From assembly GCF_001513955.1 (NCBI RefSeq), contig NZ_KQ948147.1, forward strand, positions 134,532-198,531: a stretch of 64,000 bases of DNA. Direction: 5' to 3'. Positions 8,658-16,640 of this stretch are shown piece by piece. Every line of letters begins with the position of its first letter. Position 1 is the stretch's first letter. Source of the DNA: Streptomyces pseudovenezuelae. GTDB lineage: Bacteria; Actinomycetota; Actinomycetes; Streptomycetales; Streptomycetaceae. The position numbers were made by a program, and so were the translations under genes. The notes beneath the pieces are model-generated. The model saw nothing but the letters and a program-made list of their open reading frames with translations, was not told the DNA's origin and searched no databases.

Positions 8658-9661
8658 CCGAGCCCACCCCGCGCATCGACCCGCACGTCGCCCAGCGCAT
8701 CGATTCGCACCTCTCCCCGCGCTACGCGCAGATCCCCACGTTCATGCGGCTGCCGCTCGACCCGGAGCCGCGCGGCAAGGACGTCGCCGTCATCGGAGCG
8801 CCGTACGACGGGGGCACCAGCTACCGGCCGGGAGCCCGCTTCGGGCCCCGCGCGATCAGAGCCGAATCGGGTCTCATCCACGGAATCGGCATCGACCGGG
8901 GGCCGGGTACCTTCGACCTCATCGACTGCGTCGACGCGGGCGACATCGACCTCACGCCGTTCAACATGCACATCGCCATGGAGACCGCGGCCCTGCACCT
9001 CACGCGGCTGCTCGAGCACAACGGCGCATTCCTCATGCTCGGCGGCGACCACTCGCTCACCCTGGCGGCCCTGCGTGCCGTCGCCGGCAAGCAGGGACCG
9101 GTGGCGGTGCTGCACCTGGATGCACACTCCGACACCAACCCGGCCTTCTACGGCGGCGAATACCACCACGGCACCCCCTTCCGGCACGGCATCGAGGAGA
9201 AACTCATCGACGCCGGGGCGATGGTGCAGATCGGCATCCGCGGCCACAACCCGCGGCCCGACTCGCTCGACTACGCACGCGGCCACGGCGTCCGCGTGGT
9301 GACCGTCGACGAGTTCGCCGACACCGGCGTTCGCGGTGTCGCCGAGCTCGTGCGCGAGCACGTGGGACGGCGCCCCGTGTACGTCTCGGTGGACGTCGAC
9401 GTCCTCGACCCCGCCTTCGCCCCGGGCACCGGAACGCCCGCGCCCGGCGGCCTGACCTCGCGGGAACTGCTCGGGCTCCTGCGCTGCGTCGGAGACCTCA
9501 ACCCGGTCGGCTTCGACGTGATGGAGGTCGCGCCGGCCTACGACCACGCGGGCATCACGGCCGTGGTCGCCACGGAGATCGGCGCGGAACTCCTCCACCA
9601 GTACGCGCGAGCCCATGCCCCCGCTCCCACGACGAACGAGAACGCCCGGGAGACACCCTGA
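8654..9661 (+). CDS. pah: Proclavaminate amidinohydrolase
   Basis: 335 residues; arginase/agmatinase fold. It removes urea from the guanidino group of guanidinoproclavaminate to give proclavaminate. Binuclear Mn ligands are visible in GGDHSLT, LDAHSDTN and SVDVDVLDP, in the usual order. The N-terminal IGAPYDGGTSYRPGARFGPR loop is typical. The gene overlaps bls (ATGA) and its stop overlaps the cas start. The released urea could be used by the urease encoded 39 kb downstream, which is a housekeeping locus. It is distinguished from agmatinase by its position between bls and cas. Confidence 0.96.
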   Translation: MTEPTPRIDPHVAQRIDSHLSPRYAQIPTFMRLPLDPEPRGKDVAVIGAPYDGGTSYRPGARFGPRAIRAESGLIHGIGIDRGPGTFDLIDCVDAGDIDLTPFNMHIAMETAALHLTRLLEHNGAFLMLGGDHSLTLAALRAVAGKQGPVAVLHLDAHSDTNPAFYGGEYHHGTPFRHGIEEKLIDAGAMVQIGIRGHNPRPDSLDYARGHGVRVVTVDEFADTGVRGVAELVREHVGRRPVYVSVDVDVLDPAFAPGTGTPAPGGLTSRELLGLLRCVGDLNPVGFDVMEVAPAYDHAGITAVVATEIGAELLHQYARAHAPAPTTNENARETP

Positions 9662-10650
9662 TGAACGAACCGAACGCGCCTGTGCTCGACTGCGGCGCCC
9701 ACCAGGACGCGCTGCGGGAACTCGCCGCGGAACTCCCGCGGACACCCCGCGCGGACCTGCACGCCTTCTTCACCGCGGCCGAACGGCTCACCGACCGACT
9801 ACCCGCTGAACTCGCCGCCGCAGTAGGCGAGTTCGGTGAACGGGGTCACCGGCGCGGCTACCTGCTGCTGCGCGGCCTGCCGGTCGAGGACGACGCCGAC
9901 CTGCCCGCCACGCCGACCTCCTCGCCTGCGCCCGAGGACCGTCCGCTGCTCGCCATGGAAGCGATGCTCGCGCTGGTCGGCCGCGCCCTTGGACTGCACA
10001 CCGGCTATGCGGAGCTGCGCGCCGGCACCGTCTACCACGACGTGTACCCGGCGCCCGGCGCCCACGACCTGTCCTCGGAGTCCTCCGAGACCCTGCTGGA
10101 CTTCCACACGGAGATGGCGTACCACGCCCTGCAGCCCCACTATGTGCTGCTCGCCTGCTCCCGCGCCGACCACGAGCGCCGGGCCGCCACGCTGGTGGCC
10201 TCCGTGCGCAACGCGCTGCCGCTGCTCAGCGACGAGGTGAAGGCCGGGTTGTACGACGTCAAGATGCCGTGCCGCGTCGACCTGGCGTTTCGGGGCGGCG
10301 CCGAGGACCCCGGAGCCATCGCGCACGTCACCCCGCTGTACGGCGACGAGGGCGATCCGTTGCTCGGTTACGACCGTGAGCTGCTCGCGCCGGTCGAGCC
10401 CGCGCATCACGAGGCCCTCGCCGCCCTGTCCAAGGCACTGGACGAGGTGACCGAGGCCGTGTATCTGGAGCCGGGCGACCTGCTGGTCGTGGACAACTTC
10501 CGCGCCACGCACGCACGGACGCCCTTCACCCCGCGCTGGGACGGCAGGGATCGCTGGCTGCACCGGAACTACGTCCGCACCGAACGGTACGGACAACTGG
10601 CCGGCGGCGAACGGGCCGGAGACGTGGTGGCGTTCGCCCCACGCCGCTAG
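9661..10650 (+). CDS. cas: Clavaminate synthase (Fe(II)/2-oxoglutarate oxygenase)
   Basis: 329 residues. It catalyses hydroxylation, oxidative ring closure and desaturation to clavaminate. Iron ligands are His149 and Glu151 in DFHTEMAYH and His284 in RATHARTPF; the five-residue offset from clavaminate synthase His144/Glu146/His279 is constant. Long stretches match the remembered S. clavuligerus protein (HTGYAELRAGTVYHDVYP, CSRADHERRAATLVASVR). The context ceaS-bls-pah-cas is diagnostic. Clavaminate dehydrogenase and the other clavulanate-forming late genes are not in the window, so the end product is probably another clavam. Confidence 0.96.
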   Translation: MNEPNAPVLDCGAHQDALRELAAELPRTPRADLHAFFTAAERLTDRLPAELAAAVGEFGERGHRRGYLLLRGLPVEDDADLPATPTSSPAPEDRPLLAMEAMLALVGRALGLHTGYAELRAGTVYHDVYPAPGAHDLSSESSETLLDFHTEMAYHALQPHYVLLACSRADHERRAATLVASVRNALPLLSDEVKAGLYDVKMPCRVDLAFRGGAEDPGAIAHVTPLYGDEGDPLLGYDRELLAPVEPAHHEALAALSKALDEVTEAVYLEPGDLLVVDNFRATHARTPFTPRWDGRDRWLHRNYVRTERYGQLAGGERAGDVVAFAPRR

Positions 10651-10731
10651 CCACCACGCCGCTAGCCACCGCGCCGGAAGCGAACGCACCGGATCCCCCG
10701 GCGCCGCTCCGTTTTCCCAGCCCTGCTCCGC

Positions 10732-10772
10732 GGGGGCCCGACCCCCCCTTTTCCCCCCGCCCGAAGGCGGGG
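10732..10772 (+). terminator. Possible terminator/attenuator between cas and the transferase gene
   Basis: A GGGGG-CCCGA-CCCCC stem followed by CCTTTT (10732-10752) looks like an intrinsic terminator. A second perfect hairpin, CCCCGCC-CGAA-GGCGGGG (10755-10772), lacks a T tract. The 142-base gap breaks the otherwise overlapping clavam operon and may lower expression of the downstream tailoring genes. Confidence 0.45.
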
Positions 10773-10792
10773 CCGTTCACGAAAGTAGGCCG

Positions 10793-11914
10793 ATGAGTAC
10801 CGAGCGGTCCACCCTGCACACCTACGCGCATGCGGCGGACATCCCCGAGGACGCGTGGACGGGGCTCCTGCGGCCACAGGACCTCTACCTCGACGAGCGC
10901 TGGCTGCGCGTCGCCGAACGGACCGCCGGCTGTCCGATGCGCTACGCGCTGCTCCACCGCGGCGGGACAGTGGTCGCCGGGCTCGCCACCGCCCTCGCCG
11001 ACAAGACGGCGTCCTGGGTGCTGGCCCGCCCCGACACCCTGCTGGAGTTCAGCGCGCAGGACGGGCGCCCCGGAGCCGGGGACATTCTCCGGGAACTGCC
11101 CGGCAGCCCTGCCGACACGATGCTGCCCACGCTGGTGTGCGGCGGGCGGCACATGGGGCGCAGCCGGGTCGCCGCCCGGGGCGGGGTGACGCACACGGAG
11201 GTGGCAGCCCTGGTCGGCTGGGCGGAAGAGCTGGCCGCCGAGCAGGGCGCCGCGTCGGTGGCGTACCCCTTCGTCGAGGAGAGCGACACCGTGCTGCGGC
11301 AGGTGCTGAGCGAACGCGGCTACCTGTCCCACGAGTCGGGGCGCTACAGCACCCTGGCCGTGCCTCCGGGCGGCTTCGACGACTACCTGCGCCGGATGAC
11401 CGCGCACCGCCGCAATCGCGTCCTCAGCGAGCGCCGCCGCATCGGCGAGGCCGGCGTCCGCATGCGGATCGAGCCGCTGCGCGCCGAACTCTTCCCCCGC
11501 CTGGGCGAGTTGGAGCACCAGCTCATGCGGAAGTACGGCGTTGCCTGGTCACCCGAGCAGACCGCAGAGGTGCTCGGTGAGATGCTCGTCGAGTTCGGTG
11601 AGGGCATACGGGTGGTCCAGGCCGAGGCGGACGGGGAGCTGCGCGGCTTCGCGACGATCCTGCAGTTCCGCGGTCACTGGTACGCGCGGCAGAGCGGCTT
11701 CGACTACGCCTACCAGGACCAGCTCGGCAAGCTCCCGCTCTACTTCGAGACGGTCTACTACTTCCCGGTCGAGGAAGCGGCACGGCTGGGCGTCTCCACC
11801 ATCCACTACGGGCTGGGCAGCGAGAGCGCCAAGCTGTCCCGCGGCTGCACGGCCGAGCCCCAGCACTCCTATCTGCTGCCCGTCGGCCCGCTGGGCAAGA
11901 CCTTTCGAGGATGA
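10793..11914 (+). CDS. FemAB/BioF2-like GNAT-fold transferase
   Basis: 373 residues. The protein looks like two tandem GNAT-like halves, as in the FemAB/peptidoglycan-branching and BioF2-like acyltransferase families. Typical signatures are YLRRMTAHRRNRVLSERRRI, a central LMRKYGVAWSPEQ region and IHYGLGSESAKLSRGC. Such enzymes use aminoacyl-tRNA or acyl-CoA donors. Its stop overlaps the start of the ATP-grasp gene (ATGA) and an exporter follows. My inference is that it adds an aminoacyl or acyl group to a clavam intermediate; a cell-wall-modifying resistance role is the alternative. The substrate cannot be told from the sequence. Confidence 0.7.
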   Translation: MSTERSTLHTYAHAADIPEDAWTGLLRPQDLYLDERWLRVAERTAGCPMRYALLHRGGTVVAGLATALADKTASWVLARPDTLLEFSAQDGRPGAGDILRELPGSPADTMLPTLVCGGRHMGRSRVAARGGVTHTEVAALVGWAEELAAEQGAASVAYPFVEESDTVLRQVLSERGYLSHESGRYSTLAVPPGGFDDYLRRMTAHRRNRVLSERRRIGEAGVRMRIEPLRAELFPRLGELEHQLMRKYGVAWSPEQTAEVLGEMLVEFGEGIRVVQAEADGELRGFATILQFRGHWYARQSGFDYAYQDQLGKLPLYFETVYYFPVEEAARLGVSTIHYGLGSESAKLSRGCTAEPQHSYLLPVGPLGKTFRG

Positions 11915-13182
11915 CCATGCCAGACGCTCCCGCATTCGCCTTCGTCGAGACCGGCAGGGGGGCCGTGGGTCTGCAACCTCTGCTGCGAGCCGCCGAGCTG
12001 GGCCTGCGTCCCCTGCTCGTCACCGCCGACGTCGGCCGCTACACCACCTCGGACGAGGCCCGCACGCTCATCGACCGCACCGTGCACGCGACGGTGCCCG
12101 CCGACACCGCCGACAGCACCTCGGTGACCGAGGCGCTGCGCCCGTATGCCGAACGCGGCGGACTCGCCGGTGTGATGGCGATCATCGACTATCACGTCCC
12201 CGTCGTCGCCGAGACGGCGCGGGCGCTGGGCCTGCCCGGCCTGTCTCCCGCGGCGGCGCACATCGCCCGCAACAAGCTGCGCACCCGCCGGACCTGCGCC
12301 GAACACGGCCTGACCACACCGGAGTTCAGGCATGCTCGTTCGGCCGGCGAGGCAGTGCGGGCCGCGGAGCCGATCGGCTTCCCCTGCGTCGTCAAGCCGC
12401 TCACCGAGTCCGCCAGCATCGGCGTACGGCTGTGCCGCACGGCCGAGGAGGTGGCGGAGCACTACGCCGCTCTCACCGCGGATCCCCGCGATGCACGCGG
12501 CGGCGTCAAGCCGGACGGCGTACTCGTGGAGGAGTACCTCATCGGCTACGAGGTGAGCGTCGAGGTCCTCGTCACGGCCGAGGGCCCGCAGCTCATCGGC
12601 GTGACCGACAAGTCCCTCGACGCGCACCCGTACTTCGCGGAGATCGGGGAGACCTTCCCCACCCAACTCCCCGACACGGTCAGGGACGAGGCCGCCCAGG
12701 CCGCGCTGGACGCCCTCAAGGCCATCGGCCACGACTTCGGCGCCGCACACGTCGAGATCAAGATGACTGCCGACGGGCCGCGGCTGGTCGAGATCAACGC
12801 CCGCCTGGGTGGCGCGCAGATCGGGCGGATCATCCACGAGGCCTCCGGAATCGACGTGGTGCGGGAGGCGATACGGCTGCATGCGGGCGGGCGGCCCGAC
12901 CTGACCGTGCGCCGCCGCGCCGCCGCGGCCTCCCGCTATCTGACGGCCCCGGCCGACGGCGTACTGCGCGGCTTCGCGGGCCGGGAGCTGCTGGAGCGGC
13001 TGCCGGGCGTGTGCGCCGTGGACCTGTACGCCGCCGCAGGCAGCGTGGTGCGCCGGGTGCGGAACAACGCCGAGGTGCTCGGGCACCTCGTCGTGCGCGC
13101 CGACACCCCGGCCGAGGCGGCCCGCTGGGCCGACACCGCCGCCCTCATGCTGCGGGCACAGGTCGAACCGACGCCATGCTGA
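11911..13182 (+). CDS. ATP-grasp carboxylate-amine ligase
   Basis: 423 residues. Seen: the ATP-grasp lid and grasp region (GFPCVVKPLTESASIGVRLC), VLVEEYLIGYEVSVEVLV, and the metal-binding end AHVEIKMTADGPRLVEINAR. The family makes peptide or amide bonds through acyl phosphates. The clavulanate cluster has an ATP-grasp protein (GcaS) that makes N-glycylclavaminate, and peptidyl clavams such as valclavam and the clavamycins are known. By analogy this one may couple an amino acid to clavaminate or a derivative. It overlaps the genes on both sides (ATGA upstream, ATGCTGA downstream), so it forms a tailoring/export unit with them. Confidence 0.82.
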   Translation: MTMPDAPAFAFVETGRGAVGLQPLLRAAELGLRPLLVTADVGRYTTSDEARTLIDRTVHATVPADTADSTSVTEALRPYAERGGLAGVMAIIDYHVPVVAETARALGLPGLSPAAAHIARNKLRTRRTCAEHGLTTPEFRHARSAGEAVRAAEPIGFPCVVKPLTESASIGVRLCRTAEEVAEHYAALTADPRDARGGVKPDGVLVEEYLIGYEVSVEVLVTAEGPQLIGVTDKSLDAHPYFAEIGETFPTQLPDTVRDEAAQAALDALKAIGHDFGAAHVEIKMTADGPRLVEINARLGGAQIGRIIHEASGIDVVREAIRLHAGGRPDLTVRRRAAAASRYLTAPADGVLRGFAGRELLERLPGVCAVDLYAAAGSVVRRVRNNAEVLGHLVVRADTPAEAARWADTAALMLRAQVEPTPC

Positions 13183-14447
13183 CATCACTGCGCGCGGCCC
13201 TGCCGAAGGGCCGTTCGGTGGCCTGGTTCGCGGGGGCCACGTTCGCCAACTCCCTGGGCATGGGCATCTACTACCCGTTCTCGCTGCTCTTCTTCCAGTC
13301 GGTCCTCGGCACCTCACTCACCCGCATCGGCCTCGCCCTCACCCTGGCCGCGCTGCTCGCCCTGCCGCTGCTGCCCTGCGTGGGGCGGCTGATCGACCGG
13401 TTCGGGCCGCGTCGTGTGCTGTTGGTCAGCACGGCGGTCCGAGCGGCCGCCTTCGCGGGTTACCTGTGGGTGGACTCCTTCGCGCCGTTCTCCGTGTTGA
13501 GCGTGCTGGTCGCGCTGAGCATGCGGGCCGAGCAGAGTGCCACTCCCGTCCTCGCCACCCTGCTCGCGGGCGATGAACCCCCGGGACGCTGGTTGGCCCT
13601 GTCACGCGCCCTGTTCAACGCGGGGTTCGGGCTCGGCGCGCTGGTCGCCGGGCTGAGCGCGTCGGCATCGCCGGAGATCCTGCACCGGGTAGGTCTGGCC
13701 AACGCCCTGTGCATCGGGTTCGCCTGCCTGCTCTATCTTCGGCTGCCGCGCTCCGGGGTGCCCGCTGCGCAGGGCCGGACGGTGCTGGGCAAGGCCCGGC
13801 CATGGCGCAGCCACCCGTTCTGCCTGGTCGTCGTGGCCGGCGCCGGGCTGTGGGTCGTCGCGGTGAGCGTGGAGACGGCGCTGCCCGTGCATCTGCTGCG
13901 CGATGTGAGCGCCCCGCCGTGGACGGCCAGTGTGCTGTTCACGCTCAACACGGTGCTCCTGGCCGTCCTCCAGGTTCCCGTGGCCCACCGCACGGAGCGG
14001 GTACGGCCGCGGATGCTGGTCGCGGTGGGCGCCGTGCTGCACATCACTCTGCTCGCCGCACTGGCCGTCGCGGACCAGCTGGCCTCCGGTGCCCTCACCG
14101 CAGTCCTGATCACGGCGATGGCGCTGTACTCGCTGGGTGAACTTCTGACGTCACAGGCCTTGCTGACGCTGTTGACGGCCCTCGCGCCCGAGGGACAGCG
14201 GGGGGCCTATCTGGCGTTCAACCAGATGTTCATCGGCCTTGCCAACGCGCTGACGCCCTTGCTGGTCACCTCCGTCCTGGACCGCGCCCCCGGGATGCTG
14301 TGGTGGGTGCTGGCCGCCTGCGCCCTGCTGGTTGCCGGCCTGATGGCGGGGACGCTGCGGACGGGGACGCGGGGGCGAAGCGGGCAGGGCGGCGAAGAGG
14401 CCGGGCCCGGAGCGGTCGGCAGTGACTCGGACGCCGCCGCGGCCTGA
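13176..14447 (+). CDS. MFS exporter downstream of the clavam tailoring genes
   Basis: 423 residues with about 12 hydrophobic segments. The first-half signature GRLIDRFGPRRVLLVST is the major facilitator loop between helices 2 and 3. The start ATG at 13176 lies inside the end of the ATP-grasp gene, implying co-translation. The most likely job is efflux of the clavam end product, giving self-protection. The C-terminal tail is Gly/Glu/Ala-rich and probably cytoplasmic. The gene converges with the minus-strand DMT gene, with only about 58 bases between the stops. Confidence 0.88.
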   Translation: MLTSLRAALPKGRSVAWFAGATFANSLGMGIYYPFSLLFFQSVLGTSLTRIGLALTLAALLALPLLPCVGRLIDRFGPRRVLLVSTAVRAAAFAGYLWVDSFAPFSVLSVLVALSMRAEQSATPVLATLLAGDEPPGRWLALSRALFNAGFGLGALVAGLSASASPEILHRVGLANALCIGFACLLYLRLPRSGVPAAQGRTVLGKARPWRSHPFCLVVVAGAGLWVVAVSVETALPVHLLRDVSAPPWTASVLFTLNTVLLAVLQVPVAHRTERVRPRMLVAVGAVLHITLLAALAVADQLASGALTAVLITAMALYSLGELLTSQALLTLLTALAPEGQRGAYLAFNQMFIGLANALTPLLVTSVLDRAPGMLWWVLAACALLVAGLMAGTLRTGTRGRSGQGGEEAGPGAVGSDSDAAAA

Positions 14448-14505
14448 ACCCCTGGCGCCGCGGCGGAGGCCGCGGGCGCTGGGCCGCGCGGTGAGCCCCG
14501 TGCGG

Positions 14506-15456
14506 CTACGGCGCCGAACCGGCCCGGGAGACCTGCGCGGTCGGCGCTGTGTGCACCGGGGCGGGCGCTTGCACCTGGCGGGCACCTCGGCGGCAGGCCG
14601 CGATTCCCGCCACGCAGACCAGGGCCACCCCGAACAGCTGCTGGGGACCGGGTATCTGGGCCAGGGCGACCGCTCCGACACCGGTTCCGATGGCGGGTTC
14701 CAGGCTCATCAGGGTTCCGAAAGCCGCCGTGGTGAGCCGGCGCAGGGCCAGGGTCTCCAGGATGTGCGGAATGATCGGCAGCAGCACCGCGGCCGCGGCC
14801 GAGATCAGCAGGGCCCGGGGGCTCCACCAGCTGCCCTCGGCACCCCAGCCGACGGCCAGGCCGGTGAACAGGGCGGCACCGGTGGTGGACAGGGCGATGC
14901 CCTGCTGCCCCGTGAAGCGGTCGGCGACCTTCTGCGTCAAGACGATGTATCCGCCCAGCCCGATCGCCGCTCCCAGCGCGAAACCGATGCCGACCCAGTT
15001 GGGATCGGCGGCCCAGGGCCGTGTCAGCAGGAGGACACCGGCCAGTGCGACGACCGGCCACAGCAGGTCGAGGGGACGCCGGGAGCCGAACAGGGCGACG
15101 GTCAGCGGCCCGAGGAACTCCACCGCGCTGACCGTGCCGAGCGGCAGTGAGTCGATGGCCTGGAAGGAACACAGGGTCATGGCGGCGCTGGTGGCGCCGA
15201 GCGCGGCGGCGGCCCCCAGGTCCCGCGCGGGCAGGGAGCGGATCCGGGGCCGGGTCCACAGCAGCAGGAGCAGTGCGCCGAAGCTCAGCCGCAGCCACGC
15301 CGTCCCCGCGGGCGGCACCTGGTCGAAGAGCAGGACCGCGATGGCGGCGCCGGTCTGGACGCTGATCATCGCGCAGAGCGTCGCCGCGGCCGCGGGCAGC
15401 ACGGATGAGGTGTCCGGCCCGCCGACCGGCGCCCTGCCCGACACGCGGTCCGTCAC
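14506..15456 (-). CDS. EamA/DMT-family transporter
   Basis: 316 residues with about ten hydrophobic segments in two EamA repeats (for example FQAIDSLPLGTVSAVEFLGP and TLMSLEPAIGTGVGAV). These are RhtA-like metabolite exporters. The start is GTG at 15456, overlapping the methyltransferase stop (GTGA). An upstream in-frame ATG would cover much of the methyltransferase and is rejected. Co-transcribed with the methyltransferase from P2, it may export an amino-acid-like intermediate or product. Confidence 0.88.
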   Translation of the reverse strand: MTDRVSGRAPVGGPDTSSVLPAAAATLCAMISVQTGAAIAVLLFDQVPPAGTAWLRLSFGALLLLLWTRPRIRSLPARDLGAAAALGATSAAMTLCSFQAIDSLPLGTVSAVEFLGPLTVALFGSRRPLDLLWPVVALAGVLLLTRPWAADPNWVGIGFALGAAIGLGGYIVLTQKVADRFTGQQGIALSTTGAALFTGLAVGWGAEGSWWSPRALLISAAAAVLLPIIPHILETLALRRLTTAAFGTLMSLEPAIGTGVGAVALAQIPGPQQLFGVALVCVAGIAACRRGARQVQAPAPVHTAPTAQVSRAGSAP

Positions 15457-16208
15457 TGATCCGCGGCCGTCGCCCGCACCAGGAAGGCGGTCTCGGCATA
15501 GAGGAACTCGCCCGTCCGGGCGGACTCCTGGAGGGAGGCGACCCAGCGGTCGATGTCCGCGGCGGAGAGGGGCCCGGTGCCGTTCTCGGCACGTGTGCGC
15601 AGGGCGCCGGATATCTGATCGATGCGGTGCCGGGCGAACCCGGTCAGTTCGGTCGCCGTCGTCACATGGGTGTCCATGCCGACCACCGTCAGCGGGCTGT
15701 GCCGCACGAGGGATGCCACCTTCCGGCCCATCCACGCGTCGCTGAAATCCATCCACTCCTCCGGGAATTCGGCCCAGCCGTGGCAGACGGCGCGGGTGAG
15801 TTCCCGGTCCGCGCCATGGATGATCAGCGCGTCGTAGTCGGTGTGCGAGAACACCGCGGTGCCGCCCGGTCGCAGCAGCCGCGCGGCCTCACTGATCAGG
15901 GCTGCGGGGGTCTCCAGGAACTCCAGGACGTCATGGCAGACGACCGCGTCCAGCTCGCCGGGCTTGTGCCCGGTCGGCTTGTTCAGGTCGTGCACCGTCA
16001 GGTCGGCGGTTTGCCCGAGCAGTTCTCGTGCGGCGGCCACGGCCTGCGGGTCGGCGTCGCAGCCCAGCAGCCGGGCAGTGGGCTCACGTTCGGCGATGGC
16101 CTGCAGAGTCCCGCCCGTGCCACAGCCCAGGTCCAGAACGCATTGTCCGGGCCGCGGCGCAAGACTCGAAGCCAGCGCTCGATGAATTGAGTGGCCAGGC
16201 AAAGGCAT
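15453..16208 (-). CDS. Class I SAM-dependent methyltransferase
   Basis: 251 residues. Motif I is VLDLGCGTGGTLQAI, followed by LLGCDADPQ (acidic residue binding ribose) and VVCHDVLEFLETP. A C-terminal lid of about 90 residues is of the small-molecule type. The start ATG at 16208 has GGAG nine bases upstream and lies about 38 nt after the inferred P2 transcription start. The substrate is unknown. As the first gene after an operator shared with ceaS it probably belongs to the beta-lactam programme (O- or N-methylation), but I cannot exclude a self-protection role. Confidence 0.85.
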   Translation of the reverse strand: MPLPGHSIHRALASSLAPRPGQCVLDLGCGTGGTLQAIAEREPTARLLGCDADPQAVAAARELLGQTADLTVHDLNKPTGHKPGELDAVVCHDVLEFLETPAALISEAARLLRPGGTAVFSHTDYDALIIHGADRELTRAVCHGWAEFPEEWMDFSDAWMGRKVASLVRHSPLTVVGMDTHVTTATELTGFARHRIDQISGALRTRAENGTGPLSAADIDRWVASLQESARTGEFLYAETAFLVRATAADQ

Positions 16209-16253
16209 ACCGAAGGACTCCGCTCATCAGGTTCGGAAAGGAGGACCAGCTCC

Positions 16254-16299
16254 GTTCTACCGGCCGACTTCCTGTTGCGCATCGGTAGTTCTACCTAGG
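16254..16299 (-). promoter_or_regulatory. P2: operator plus -10 element ahead of the methyltransferase
   Basis: On the minus strand, CCTAGGTAGAACTACCGATG (16299-16280) is followed after 20 bases by TAGAAC (16259-16254). The 18-bp operator core is identical to P1, and the nine bases GTCGGCCGG directly before the -10 are also the same in both. The orientation points to the methyltransferase/DMT pair and gives a leader of about 38 nt. Confidence 0.78.
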
Positions 16300-16345
16300 C
16301 ATGCGAGTATCTCGACATGTGGAACAATCTTGCGTGACCATGGGT

Positions 16346-16364
16346 GTTGTGATTCGGTCACAAC
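16346..16364. promoter_or_regulatory. Perfect inverted repeat upstream of the NRPS/carbapenem operon
   Basis: GTTGTGATTCGGTCACAAC has 7-bp arms (GTTGTGA/TCACAAC) around a 5-base centre. It lies in the 432-base divergent region between the methyltransferase and the acyl-AMP ligase. It differs from the P1-P3 operator, so another regulator (GntR- or TetR-like) may act here. Further on, TTGATT near 16467 and TAAATA near 16495 could be promoter elements for the plus-strand operon. All of this is pattern-level evidence. Confidence 0.45.
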
Positions 16365-16640
16365 GCTGGTCGGACCGCGAACGGGACTCGCACGGCGGGC
16401 ACTTATCCAGAGTTCTTCCACTATTCAGCCGCGTGACAATTCACAAGGCCGGCGCATGCGCAATCTCTTGATTGTCGCCGGTAAACAGATCTGGTAAATA
16501 ACCGTCTCTGAATTGATGGCGGGTTCGGTCGGCTCCGGCAGAATCCTGTCGCTGCGTGCCTTGTCGCACGCCCTAATTGCCAAACGGTTCTTCAGGAGCT
16601 GACCGCTGTCCATCGGGGGATGCGGCGGAGGGAGGGGGGA

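Noticed and set aside
9661..14447. Clavulanic acid as end product
   Set aside because: No clavaminate/clavaldehyde dehydrogenase or other clavulanate-specific late genes are visible; only the shared early steps are present.
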